A stretch of DNA of 52,501 nt, taken from T1Sed10-7 sp041685505 (GTDB taxonomy: Bacteria > Actinomycetota > Nitriliruptoria > Nitriliruptorales > Nitriliruptoraceae). This document shows positions 35,605 through 43,839 of this stretch, in pieces. The position numbers were made by a program, and so were the translations under genes. The notes beneath the pieces are model-generated. The model was given only the letters and a program-made list of their open reading frames with translations. It was not told the DNA's origin and ran no database searches. The DNA lies in assembly GCA_041685505.1 (NCBI GenBank), contig JAWLFQ010000008.1, forward strand, positions 1 through 52,501. The letters are read 5' to 3'. Positions within the stretch are counted from its first letter, which is position 1, and each line of letters begins with the position of its first letter.

Positions 35605-37449
35605 TCAGCGCGGGAGGTCGAGGTAGGTCCGGAAGAAGGCGTCCACCTCGGTCCACAGCGCGCGCAGGTTGTCCCGGCCCGTCACGTAGTAGTGCTCGTC
35701 CGGGTAGACCAGGTAGCGATGCACCTTGTACTCCCGTTCCATCGCTGCGGCGAAGCGGCGGCCCGCATCCGAGCCCGGGAAACGACCCTCGCCGTGGGCG
35801 ATCAACAGCGGTGTGGTGGCGTCCTTGACCGCGTGGATCGACGACGCCCGCAGGTAGACCTCCCGGTCCGCGACGGGATCACCGAGCTCCTTGCGCAGGA
35901 GCTGCTGGTGGCGGAACTCCTGCTCCTCCATCATGTGGAGGAAGTCGCCGTAGCCGGACAGGCTCGCAGCGGCCCGGAACGCTCCCGGGGCGAAGGTCAC
36001 CGCACCCATCGACATGATGCCGCCGTAGCTCAGCCCCGTCACCGCAAGGCGCTCGGGGTCGACACCCTCCACGTCGGCCAGGAACCGGCTCCCCGCGACG
36101 ACGTCCCGGAGATCGCCACCCAACCAGTCGCCGTCGTTGGCCTCCTCGAACGCGCGCCCGTAGCCCGAGCTGCCACGGATGTCGGGGAGCAGCAAGGTGT
36201 AGCCCCGCAGGGCCAGGAACTGCACGTAGCCGTCGAATGTCGGCAGCCACTGCATCGTGGGACCACCGTGGACCATCACCACACCCGCGCCGTTGGGCTC
36301 AACCTCGGCGCTCGAGGGTCGGTAGAGGAAGCCGGAGATCTCCAGGCCGTCCTCGCCGCGGTAGCACACCCGCTCGGGGTGCACGACGCGGTCCTCGAAG
36401 CTGCGCGGCACCGAGCGTGTCAGCCGGGTGCGCGTCCCTGTGGCGACGTCCACCACCTCGAGATCGGCGGGGTGCGAGGGCGTCGACAGGGTGTAGGCGA
36501 CCCGCGTCCCGTCAGGCGAGAAGGTCGGGAACGCACACACCCCGTCGCCCGGGTCGACCAGTTCGCGCGGCGCCCCGCCGTGCACGTCGACGGTCAGCAG
36601 GCGTACCCCGGCATCGTGGTTGGAGGTGAAGACGACCTGTGAGCCGTCGGGGGAGAAGCAGGCGTGGTCCTGGTCCGCCGCCTCCGGCGCCAGGGGACGC
36701 GGCGCACCGCCGTCGAAGGGCACCGCCCACAGGTTGATCCAGTCGGAGCGGTACGAGCGGAACACCACCGTGCCCCCATCGGGAGCCACCACCGGGGTCC
36801 CGAACCACCGTCCGTACTGGTAGTCGAACCAGCGATCGTCGTGCACCAGGACCCGCTCCGGGCCGCCCTCCAGCGGCGTGACCACCACGTCGCGGGCCGT
36901 CCAGGTGGCATCCAGACGGACGTGGAGCAGGTGACGACCATCCGGGGTGATGGTGGGCTGGACCTCGTAGCGGGGGTCATGGGTGAGGCGTGTGGCGTGG
37001 CCGTCGGGGACCTGCACCTGGAACACGTCGTAGGTTCCGTACCGGTTGGCTGCGACCACCATCGACCGGCTGTCAGGGGCCCAGGCCAGGGAGGTGATGT
37101 TGGCCCCGAGGTCGGTCAGCCGCTGCGCGGGCCCACCGGTGAGCGGCTGGAGCCACACCTCGGTCTCGCCGATGTCACCGGAGAGGTAGGACAGGTAGCG
37201 ACCATCGGGTGACCAGCGCGGAAGCGCGGAGGCGAGGTGGCCCACGGACCCCATGCCGGTGGTGTGGCGCTCCGCCGGACCACCGTCGACAGGTACCGAC
37301 CACAGCTCCGGAGCGCCGCCTAGTGGCGAGGCGATCACCACCGAGCTGCCATCAGGTGACCACAGCGGCGGTTCCATCCCCGCCAGGGGTATCGCCGCCA
37401 GCAGTTGCTCCGTCGACAGCCGCGGCGCTGACGGATACGCCGCCGTCAT
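35605..37449 (-). CDS. S9 family serine peptidase (prolyl oligopeptidase / acylaminoacyl-peptidase type)
   Basis: A 614-aa protein. Residues about 1-350 form a TolB-like/WD40 beta-propeller with repeats such as PLWSPDGSSVV, PRWSPDGRYLSYLSG and ACFSPDGSQVVFTS. The C-terminal alpha/beta hydrolase holds the nucleophile in GLSYGGIMS, preceded by GYGRAFEEANDGDWLGGDLRDV, and a late DEHYYV likely giving the catalytic His. No signal peptide. It cleaves short peptides or acyl-amino acids. ATG 37449 overlaps the stop of the biotin carrier gene (4 nt), placing a peptidase in a carboxylase operon. It converges on the binding-fold gene with only 7 nt between. Confidence 0.9.
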   Translation of the reverse strand: MTAAYPSAPRLSTEQLLAAIPLAGMEPPLWSPDGSSVVIASPLGGAPELWSVPVDGGPAERHTTGMGSVGHLASALPRWSPDGRYLSYLSGDIGETEVWLQPLTGGPAQRLTDLGANITSLAWAPDSRSMVVAANRYGTYDVFQVQVPDGHATRLTHDPRYEVQPTITPDGRHLLHVRLDATWTARDVVVTPLEGGPERVLVHDDRWFDYQYGRWFGTPVVAPDGGTVVFRSYRSDWINLWAVPFDGGAPRPLAPEAADQDHACFSPDGSQVVFTSNHDAGVRLLTVDVHGGAPRELVDPGDGVCAFPTFSPDGTRVAYTLSTPSHPADLEVVDVATGTRTRLTRSVPRSFEDRVVHPERVCYRGEDGLEISGFLYRPSSAEVEPNGAGVVMVHGGPTMQWLPTFDGYVQFLALRGYTLLLPDIRGSSGYGRAFEEANDGDWLGGDLRDVVAGSRFLADVEGVDPERLAVTGLSYGGIMSMGAVTFAPGAFRAAASLSGYGDFLHMMEEQEFRHQQLLRKELGDPVADREVYLRASSIHAVKDATTPLLIAHGEGRFPGSDAGRRFAAAMEREYKVHRYLVYPDEHYYVTGRDNLRALWTEVDAFFRTYLDLPR

Positions 37450-37655
37450 GTGATGGTCACGATCGGCTCGTCCTCACCGATCGCCTGCCCTTCCTCGACG
37501 CAGAGATGCACGGTGCCGGCCACCTCGGCCTCCACCGGGATCTCCATCTTCATCGACTCGAGGATCACGAGGGTGTCGCCGGCAGCGACGCTGGCCCCTT
37601 CCTCGACGACGATCTTCCATACGTTGGCCGCCATCTCGGCGCGCATCTCGGTCAC
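37446..37655 (-). CDS. Biotin carboxyl carrier protein (stand-alone biotinyl domain)
   Basis: A 69-residue single biotinyl domain: EGASVAAGDTLVILESMKMEIPV with the biotinylated Lys36 in the ESMKME motif. It carries CO2 between the biotin carboxylase and the carboxyltransferase of the same operon. Most actinobacterial acyl-CoA carboxylases have this domain fused to the alpha chain; here it is separate. GTG 37655 has AGGAG at 6 nt; ATG codons at residues 4 and 8 are less likely. It stands 24 nt after the biotin carboxylase gene and overlaps the S9 peptidase start. Confidence 0.92.
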   Translation of the reverse strand: MTEMRAEMAANVWKIVVEEGASVAAGDTLVILESMKMEIPVEAEVAGTVHLCVEEGQAIGEDEPIVTIT

Positions 37656-37679
37656 GTTCCACTCCTCACGAGGTCGGTG

Positions 37680-39008
37680 TCACCCGCGCAGGCGCGACAC
37701 CAGCCCGGTGTCGTAGGTGCCGGCGCGGAACTGCGGGTCGTCGAGGACCTCGGCGAGGAAGCCGAGGTTGGTCGTCAGCCCATCTATGCGGAACCCGTCC
37801 ACCGCAGCGCGTGCACGCTCGATGGCCTGCTCACGGTCACCACCGTGGACCACCAGCTTGGCGACCAGCGGGTCGTAGAAGGGAGTGATGGCGTCACCGG
37901 CGCGGAAGCCACCGTCGACGCGGATACCGGGGCCCTCGGGCTCCTGATAGGACGAGATGGTTCCCGGGCGCGGCAGGAACCGTGCGCTGTCCTCGGCGTA
38001 CACCCGCAGCTCGATCGCGTGGCCCCGCATGGCGACCACGTCCGGCTCGAAGCCCGGTGGCTCCTCCGCCGCGACGCGCAGCTGCTCGGCCACCAGGTCG
38101 ATCCCGGTCACCTCTTCGGTGACGGGGTGCTCCACCTGGAGCCGGGCGTTGACCTCGAGGAACACGAAGTCCTCACCTGACACCAGGCACTCGAAGGTGC
38201 CGGCGTTGCGGTAGCCGATGTGCTCGGCGCCGGCACGGACCGCTGCGACCATGCGCCCCCGCAGCTCAGGGGACACCCCGGGTGACGGGGTCTCCTCGAG
38301 GACCTTCTGGTAGCGACGCTGGACGGAGCAGTCCCGTTCACCGAGGACCGCCACCCGGCCATCAGCGAGGCCGAGGACCTGCAGCTCCACGTGTCGGGCG
38401 TCCGGCAGGTAACGCTCGACGAGGATGCTGCCGTCGCCGAAGAACCGCTCCGCCTGCGCGCTGGTGGCCGCGACCGCGTCCACGAGGTCGTCGCGGTCCT
38501 CCACGATCCGCATCCCGATGCCACCGCCGCCAGCCGCCGCCTTGACCATCACCGGGAAGCCGGCCCGGTCTGCGACGGCGAGGGCCTCCGGCCCGGGCGT
38601 CACGGGACCGCCGTCGTTGACCGGCACTCCTGCTGCCGCCATGACGTCGCGGGCAGCGCGCTTGTCGCCGACCGCCTCGATGGTCTCCGGGCGTGGGCCC
38701 ACCCAGACCGCGCCGGCCTCCTCCACCGCGCGGGCAAAGCCGGCGTTCTCGGACAGGAAGCCGTAGCCCGGGTGGACCGCCTCCGCACCGCTGCTACGGA
38801 TCGCGGCAACCATCGCCGGGATGGAGAGGTAGGACGCGGCGGCGGCGCTGGGGCCGATCGCGATGGCCTCGTCGGCGAGTTCGACGTGGAGCGCGTTGGC
38901 GTCCGCCTCGGAGTACACGGCGATGGTGCGGATACCGAGGGCCTTGGCGGTACGCAACACCCGGCAGGCGATCTCGCCACGGTTGGCGACGAGCAGGGAA
39001 CTGAACAC
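37680..39008 (-). CDS. Biotin carboxylase subunit of an acyl-CoA carboxylase
   Basis: A 442-aa ATP-grasp enzyme that carboxylates biotin with bicarbonate and ATP. Motifs: SLLVANRGEIACRVLRTAKALGI at the N-terminus, EAVHPGYGFLSENAGFA, the Gly-rich ATP loop KAAAGGGGIGMR, ERDCSVQRRYQKVLEETPSP, and EVNARLQVEHPVTEEVTG. The length equals a bare AccC without carrier domain. GTG 39008 has GAGGA about 11 nt upstream. It lies 96 nt behind the carboxyltransferase gene, a gap with one weak hairpin (39066-39087). The acyl-CoA that is carboxylated is not determined by this subunit. Confidence 0.93.
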   Translation of the reverse strand: MFSSLLVANRGEIACRVLRTAKALGIRTIAVYSEADANALHVELADEAIAIGPSAAAASYLSIPAMVAAIRSSGAEAVHPGYGFLSENAGFARAVEEAGAVWVGPRPETIEAVGDKRAARDVMAAAGVPVNDGGPVTPGPEALAVADRAGFPVMVKAAAGGGGIGMRIVEDRDDLVDAVAATSAQAERFFGDGSILVERYLPDARHVELQVLGLADGRVAVLGERDCSVQRRYQKVLEETPSPGVSPELRGRMVAAVRAGAEHIGYRNAGTFECLVSGEDFVFLEVNARLQVEHPVTEEVTGIDLVAEQLRVAAEEPPGFEPDVVAMRGHAIELRVYAEDSARFLPRPGTISSYQEPEGPGIRVDGGFRAGDAITPFYDPLVAKLVVHGGDREQAIERARAAVDGFRIDGLTTNLGFLAEVLDDPQFRAGTYDTGLVSRLRG

Positions 39009-39104
39009 GGCAACAGGGTCCTCGGTCGGGGCGGGCTCAGGTCGGGCGGTGGCCGCTGCGTGCAGCCCGCACGCGCACGTCTGCGGGTTGGCGCACCGTA
39101 GGTC

Positions 39105-40652
39105 TCAGACGGGGTAGACGCCGTTGCGGCGGGGGTAGGGCCGCACCGGCCGTCGGCTGTAGAGGGCGAAGCGGTCGATCAGTTCCTGGCGCAGCTCGTC
39201 ACCGGGCACCACGGCTTCCACAGCGTTGTCGTTGGCCACCTGGAAGATGTCGATGTCCTGCTCGTACTCGGCCTGCTTCTCCATCACGAAACGCCGCCGC
39301 TCGTCGAGGTCCTCCATCTCGTCGAGGCGGCGGGCGTGGATCGCGTTGATCGCCGCAGCCGGCCCCATCAACGCCGGCCGCGCCGTGGGCAGGGCCAGCA
39401 GCGCGTCGGGGTTGGTCGGCGCGCCCGACATGGCGAGGTAGCCACCGCCGTAGGCCTTGCGGACCATGACCGCGATACGCGGGACGCGGGCCTCGCACAC
39501 CGCGAACAGCATCTTCGCGCCGTGGCGGATGATGCCCTGCTTCTCCACGGCCGAGCCGATCATGAAGCCGGAGATGTCCTGCAGGAACAGCAGCGGGATG
39601 CCGTAGGCGTTGCACAACCAGACGAAGCGGGCGGCCTTGTCCGAGGAGTCGGGGAACAGCACCCCCCCACGGACCTTCGAGTTGTTGGCCACGATCCCGA
39701 TGGGGCGACCCCCCAGTCGGGCGAAGCCCGTGATCATCTCCTTGGCCCACAGCGCCTTCATCGGGAACCAGGAGTCGGCGTCGACCACGGCGTCGATCAC
39801 TTCGTGCATATCGAACGCGAGGTTCTCGCGTACGGGGACGATGTCCTCGATGGGGGTGCCGTTGGAGGGGGCGACGGGGTCCGTCAGCTGCTGGGCGCCC
39901 TCCCAGCTGTCGGGGACGAAGGTGAGGTAGTCGCGCAGGGCGGTGATGGCGGCGGCTTCGTCGGGCACGAGCACGTCACCGAGTCCGGACTTGGCGCAGT
40001 GCATGCGTGCGCCACCCATCTCCTCCAGCGACACCTTCTCCCCGGTGGCCATCTCGGCCAGGCGTGGTGAACCGAGGTAGGCGGTCGCCTCACCCTCGAC
40101 CATCACGATCAGGTCGCACAGGGCGGGGATGTAGGCCGAACCCGCGGGCGAGGGGCCGAACATGGCGCACAGCTGGGGTACCTGCCCGGAGACCTGGATC
40201 TGGTTGTAGAAGATGTTGCCCCACGCACTGCGGCCGACGTAGGACTCGAACTGCTCGGTGATCCGGGCACCGGCGGAGTCCACGAGGTAGATGATGGGCG
40301 CACCCATCTCCACGGCCTGCTCCTGCAGCCGCGTGATCTTCTTGAAGGTCTTGGCGCCCCAGGTACCGGCCTTGACGGTGTAGTCGTTGGCGATCACCCC
40401 GACGGTGCGGCCGTGCACCTCACCGAAGGCGGTGACCACGGCGTCGCCGGGGAGGCCGTCCTGCATCCGGGTGAGGAGACCGTCCTCGACCTGCCAGTCA
40501 CCGTCGAACAACTGCTCGAGGCGCTGACGTACCAGCAGCTTCCCGGCAGCGAGCTGCTTCTCACGCTGCTGTTCGGAGCCGCCGATCCGGGCCTGCGCGT
40601 TGGTGGCGCGCGCGCGCTCGTGCAGCTCCGCTGACCCCTCGACCTCGTCCAC
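39105..40652 (-). CDS. Acyl-CoA carboxylase carboxyltransferase (beta) subunit
   Basis: A 515-aa carboxyltransferase with two crotonase-like halves. Seen: AGTWGAKTFKKITRLQEQAVEMGAPIIYLVDSAGARITEQ, FYNQIQVSGQVPQLCAMFGPSPAGSAYIPALCD in the N half, and FLQDISGFMIGSAVEKQGIIRHGAKM and KAYGGGYLAMSG in the C half. It transfers CO2 from carboxybiotin to an acyl-CoA. Some features (FYNQ, separate BC and carrier) recall methylcrotonyl/geranyl-CoA carboxylases, others propionyl-CoA carboxylases, so the substrate stays open. I choose GTG 40652 (AGGAGG at 7 nt) over ATG 40679. It is first in the carboxylase-peptidase operon. Confidence 0.9.
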   Translation of the reverse strand: MDEVEGSAELHERARATNAQARIGGSEQQREKQLAAGKLLVRQRLEQLFDGDWQVEDGLLTRMQDGLPGDAVVTAFGEVHGRTVGVIANDYTVKAGTWGAKTFKKITRLQEQAVEMGAPIIYLVDSAGARITEQFESYVGRSAWGNIFYNQIQVSGQVPQLCAMFGPSPAGSAYIPALCDLIVMVEGEATAYLGSPRLAEMATGEKVSLEEMGGARMHCAKSGLGDVLVPDEAAAITALRDYLTFVPDSWEGAQQLTDPVAPSNGTPIEDIVPVRENLAFDMHEVIDAVVDADSWFPMKALWAKEMITGFARLGGRPIGIVANNSKVRGGVLFPDSSDKAARFVWLCNAYGIPLLFLQDISGFMIGSAVEKQGIIRHGAKMLFAVCEARVPRIAVMVRKAYGGGYLAMSGAPTNPDALLALPTARPALMGPAAAINAIHARRLDEMEDLDERRRFVMEKQAEYEQDIDIFQVANDNAVEAVVPGDELRQELIDRFALYSRRPVRPYPRRNGVYPV

Positions 40653-40740
40653 CGCGTCGCCTCCTGTCCGGTCCGGCATGGCACCAGCACGTCCCCACAA
40701 CCGTGGGCAACGGCCCCGACGTGGGTCCCCGCGCAGGACA

Positions 40741-40789
40741 AACTAACGTTCGTACGAGCACGCTAGCACCGGCCGGCTCGAGGGCACAA
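40741..40789 (-). promoter_or_regulatory. Promoter and operator of the carboxylase-peptidase operon
   Basis: Minus strand TTGTGC (40789-40784), 18-nt spacer, TAGCGT (40765-40760). The operator copy GTACGAACGTTAGTT (minus strand, 40755-40741) starts 4 nt after the -10 and covers the expected start of transcription. Confidence 0.65.
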
Positions 40790-40885
40790 ACGCCTTCTAC
40801 GCCGGGGCCGACCAGCGGTGGCGGCCCCGCGGACCGCGGTGTGAACCGGAAGGAGTCGGACCGGCCCACACCGCGGACGCGGGTG

Positions 40886-41473
40886 TCATGACGCCCTGCC
40901 ATCCCCGCCGGCGGGCGTCGCGCGATGCATCAGGAAGCCGGAGCTGAAGGACAGCACCTGCTCGTCACGCTGGTTGCGCACGTCGTAGGCCAGGGCGATG
41001 CGTCCCCGTGCGGGCTTCGACGTGGCCGCATGCTCGACCACCTCGGCGCGGACGTAGATCGTGTCACCCGGCAGGACCGGACGGGGAAGACGGACCTCGT
41101 CCAGACCCAGCCACGCGATCACCGCATCACCGAAGAACCCGCTCTGGATCACGAGCCCGAGGGACAGCGCGATGGTCAGGGGGCCGTGGGCGATCACGGA
41201 CCTGAACGGTGTCTGCGAGGCGACGTGCTGGTCCACGTGGATGGGCAGCCAGTCACCCGCCAGGTTGGCCCAGTTGACGATGTGGGTCTCCGTGATCGTC
41301 ATCCCACGGGTCCGCACGAACGCACCCTGGGGGAAGTCCTCCCAGTGCCGGTCGTAGGGACGGAACTCCAGACCAGCCTCCGCCTGGACGGCGAGCGCGG
41401 CGGTGGACGCACCCGCCGACGGGACCGCATCCTCGCCCTGGTGCCGACCATCGCCCCCGAGTTGTTCTGCCAC
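40886..41473 (-). CDS. MaoC-like (R)-specific enoyl-CoA hydratase / hot-dog dehydratase
   Basis: A 195-aa hot-dog protein. The hydratase 2 motif reads LAGDWLPIHVDQHVASQTPFRSVIAHGPLTIALSLGL, with the Asp and His pair of GDxxPxHxD. PVLPGDTIYVRAEVVEH and a C-terminal NQRDEQVLSFSSGFLM complete the fold. It hydrates a trans-2-enoyl-CoA or acts as a mesaconyl/methylmalyl-type dehydratase. GTG 41473 is preceded by GGAGG at 7 nt. It has its own operator copy (41528-41542) over a -10 TAGTAT. It stands alone between the carboxylase operon and the TetR gene. Confidence 0.82.
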   Translation of the reverse strand: MAEQLGGDGRHQGEDAVPSAGASTAALAVQAEAGLEFRPYDRHWEDFPQGAFVRTRGMTITETHIVNWANLAGDWLPIHVDQHVASQTPFRSVIAHGPLTIALSLGLVIQSGFFGDAVIAWLGLDEVRLPRPVLPGDTIYVRAEVVEHAATSKPARGRIALAYDVRNQRDEQVLSFSSGFLMHRATPAGGDGRAS

Positions 41474-41527
41474 CTCGGCCCCTCCCCTGCGCACCCCTCA
41501 TGGACGTCTCCCGCCCGAGCCGCCGCA

Positions 41528-41542
41528 TACTAACGTTCGTTC
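41528..41542. promoter_or_regulatory. TetR-type operator over the MaoC gene promoter
   Basis: The minus strand reads GAACGAACGTTAGTA (41542-41528). Its end overlaps a TAGTAT -10 candidate; a poor -35, TGGCCA, stands 17 nt further upstream. The MaoC start is 55 nt downstream. Confidence 0.6.
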
Positions 41543-41621
41543 GCTGCCGTGGCCAGGTGGATGTCCCGATACGACCGCCGCGGCGTAGCCGACCCTCGCC
41601 GGAACGCGGCGACAGCGCGGT

Positions 41622-42209
41622 TCAGGTGGCGCACAGGGGCCCGAAGAGCTGGGGCAGCATCCGCTCCAGGTCATCGAGCGAGAGCCGACCGTTCGGTCGG
41701 TACCAGGTCGCAACGGAGGTGCACAGCGCGAGAGCGGCGAAGGTGGCCAGCTGCACGTCGGCCACGGCGATGGACCCGGCGTCCTGGGCCGCCTGAAGGG
41801 TGTCGCGCAGCAGGGTCTCGTAGCGATCACGCAGCTCCACGATCTCCTCCCGGTGCTCCGGCAGGAGGCCGCGGAGCTCGGAGTTACCGATGAAGGTCTG
41901 CTTCTGTCGGGTGGCGTGGAAGTGGATCGATGCGCGGAGGAACGCCCACAACCGTTCGAGGGTGTCGTCCCCAGCCGCCGCCATCTCCTCCTCGGTGTGC
42001 TGGATCAGCTCGACCATCACATCACGCATGATCTCGTAGAGCAGCTGCTCCTTGGAAGCCATGTGGTTGTACAGGCTGCCGACCTGCAAGCCGACGCCGT
42101 CCGCGATCTGGCGCAACGACGTGGCGTTGTACCCCTGACGGTGGAACAGGTCGATCGCGGCATCGACGATGCGCGCCTTGGTCGGCGCCTCACTCGCCAC
42201 GGCTGACAT
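41622..42209 (-). CDS. TetR family transcriptional repressor, candidate master regulator of the cluster
   Basis: A 195-aa one-domain-pair regulator. The N-terminal helix-turn-helix is canonical: TKARIVDAAIDLFHRQGYNATSLRQIADGVGLQVGSLYNHMASKEQLL. The C-terminal ligand/dimer domain resembles those of KstR2-type and other acyl-CoA-responsive TetR proteins, so the ligand may be a CoA thioester of the pathway (inference). Start ATG 42209 has GAGGG at 6 nt. It is transcribed alone from the 218-nt gap before it, which holds a 20-bp near-perfect dyad with core ACGGACGTCCGT (42361-42380), a symmetric form of the recurrent operator; autoregulation is likely. Confidence 0.92.
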   Translation of the reverse strand: MSAVASEAPTKARIVDAAIDLFHRQGYNATSLRQIADGVGLQVGSLYNHMASKEQLLYEIMRDVMVELIQHTEEEMAAAGDDTLERLWAFLRASIHFHATRQKQTFIGNSELRGLLPEHREEIVELRDRYETLLRDTLQAAQDAGSIAVADVQLATFAALALCTSVATWYRPNGRLSLDDLERMLPQLFGPLCAT

Positions 42210-42360
42210 GGGGGACCCTCTCGGTTCTCGGCACAGCTGTCCAGGCCCGAGCAGCGGCTCCGGCCGCCACGCATCCGGACAGGGCCGGAACGGACTCGAC
42301 GATCGAGCCCGCAACTCCTCGTTGCCCCCGTCCAACCTCGGATACGTGCACACTAGCGCG

Positions 42361-42380
42361 CTGTACGGACGTCCGTTCAG
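42361..42380. promoter_or_regulatory. Autoregulatory operator candidate of the TetR gene
   Basis: Ten-base arms CTGTACGGAC / GTCCGTTCAG with one mismatch; the central ACGGACGTCCGT is perfect. It aligns column by column with the recurrent 15-mer as GTACGGACGTCCGTT (42363-42377). A possible minus-strand promoter TGAACG-N18-TAGTGT overlaps it. Confidence 0.65.
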
Positions 42381-42427
42381 CGGTCCTTCGGGTCCGCGGG
42401 AGCGCACGTACCGGTCGCATCCCTCGG

Positions 42428-43507
42428 TCACCCCCGCCATGCCCGCAGGTACTGCGCCGGTGCGGGCAGCCGGTCCAGCGCCCCCAGTTCGGCGGCAGCA
42501 CGGCGGGGCCAGTAGGGATCGCGCAGCGACTCCCGCGCGAGCAGCACCAGGTCCGCGCGCCCGTCGGCGACGATCTCCGCTGCGTGCCGCGGCTCGGTGA
42601 TGAGACCGACAGCGGCGGTGGGGACCTGCGCCTCGTGTCGGATCCGTGCGGCGAAGGGCACCTGGTAGCCCGGCTCGAGGGGGATCCGGACCCCCGGCGC
42701 GACGCCGCCCGAACTGCAGTCGACCAGATCGACCCCTGCACCGGCCATCCACCGCGACAGCTCGATGGACTCCTCGACCGTCCAGCTGGGTGCATCGAGC
42801 CAGTCGCTGGCGGACAGGCGCACCACGAGCGGGAACTCGTCAGGCCAGACCGAACGGACCGCGGCGACGACCTCGCGGGTGATGCGGGTCCGTCCCTCGA
42901 GATCGCCCCCGTAGCTGTCGGTACGGCGGTTGGAGACCGGCGAGTGGAAGCTGTGGAGCAGGTAGCCGTGGGCCGCATGCAGCTCGATCAGCTCGAAGCC
43001 GGCCGCCAGGGCACGCTCCGTCGCGCTGACGAAGGCGGCGACGACCTCCGCGATCTCCGCGACGGTCAGCTCGTGAGGTGCGGGGAAGCCGTCGGCGAAG
43101 GGCAGAGAGCTCGGGCCGACCACCGGCCACCCGCCCTGCTCGGGGGTGAGTGGCCCGCTGTCGGCCCAGGGCAGGCCCGTCGAGGCCTTGCGGCCGGCGT
43201 GCGCCAGCTGGATGCCGGGTACGGCGCCGTGGGCTCGGACGCCGGCGGTGATCCGTTCGAAGGCTGCGACCTGCGCGTCGTCCCACAACCCGAGGCACCC
43301 GGGAGATATCCGGCCCTCCGGAACCACGGCGGTCGCTTCGGTCAGCACCAGCGCGTTGCCGCCGACCGCGCGCGAGACGAGGTGGACCAGGTGCCAGTCA
43401 TCGGGCACGCCGTCGGTGGCGCTGTACTGGCACATGGGAGCGACCCCGATGCGGTTGCGCAGGGTGATCCCGCGCAGGGTGAGTGGGCTGAACAGACCCG
43501 ACACCAT
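42428..43507 (-). CDS. Old yellow enzyme family NADPH:flavin oxidoreductase (YqjM/NamA-like)
   Basis: A 359-aa FMN TIM barrel. The start MVSGLFSPLTLRGITLRNRIGVAPMCQYSA carries Cys26, the redox-tuning cysteine of YqjM-type enzymes. HAAHGYLLHSFHSPVSNRRTDSYGG contains the substrate-binding histidines and the family signature; the C-terminus has YLRAW as in YqjM. These enzymes reduce the C=C bond of enones, enoates or maleimides, and occur in terpenoid and 2,4-dienoyl degradation. ATG 43507 follows GGGGGAG closely (3 nt). It is the last gene of the AtuA operon, 23 nt after the AtuA C-domain gene. Confidence 0.9.
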   Translation of the reverse strand: MVSGLFSPLTLRGITLRNRIGVAPMCQYSATDGVPDDWHLVHLVSRAVGGNALVLTEATAVVPEGRISPGCLGLWDDAQVAAFERITAGVRAHGAVPGIQLAHAGRKASTGLPWADSGPLTPEQGGWPVVGPSSLPFADGFPAPHELTVAEIAEVVAAFVSATERALAAGFELIELHAAHGYLLHSFHSPVSNRRTDSYGGDLEGRTRITREVVAAVRSVWPDEFPLVVRLSASDWLDAPSWTVEESIELSRWMAGAGVDLVDCSSGGVAPGVRIPLEPGYQVPFAARIRHEAQVPTAAVGLITEPRHAAEIVADGRADLVLLARESLRDPYWPRRAAAELGALDRLPAPAQYLRAWRG

Positions 43508-43530
43508 GGGCTCCCCCTGCTCCCGGTCCC

Positions 43531-43839
43531 TCAGACCTCGTCGAGGTCCAGGCGCAGCAGCGCGGTGCTCATGGCCTTGCCGGTCTGGTCGAAGCGCACG
43601 GTGCTCGTGGCGCCGCCACCGAGGGACCGCTCGCACACCACGTTGTAGCTGTGGATGTTCGGCATCGGGTAGACGGTGACGTCTCCCAGGACCCAGTCAC
43701 CGAAGTGCGCACGGATGCGCTCCGGGGTCAACGCCTCCCCGATCCGCTCGTAGTCCGCCGGGTCCTTGGCGATCACCCCGATGTTGGAGACGTCCCCCTT
43801 GTCACCGGAACGGGCGTAGGCGATGTCGACGAGCTTCAC
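43531..43839 (-). CDS. AtuA-like ferredoxin-fold domain protein (C-terminal AtuA module)
   Basis: A 102-aa protein: KLVDIAYARSGDKGDVSNIGVIAKDPADYERIGEALT, VTVYPMPNIHSYNVVCERSLGGGATSTVRFDQTGKAMSTALLRLDL. This matches the small domain that forms the C-terminus of AtuA in the acyclic terpene utilisation pathway; here it is a separate gene. GTG 43839 has AGGAGG at 7 nt and overlaps the enoyl-CoA hydratase stop by 4 nt (GTGA). Its biochemical role is not established. It presumably works with the large AtuA protein two genes upstream. Confidence 0.8.
   Translation of the reverse strand: MKLVDIAYARSGDKGDVSNIGVIAKDPADYERIGEALTPERIRAHFGDWVLGDVTVYPMPNIHSYNVVCERSLGGGATSTVRFDQTGKAMSTALLRLDLDEV

Noticed and set aside
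37209..38180. Plus-strand frame across the biotin carrier gene
   Set aside because: Antisense to the carrier with its ESMKME biotin motif and to the end of the biotin carboxylase; no coding features of its own.
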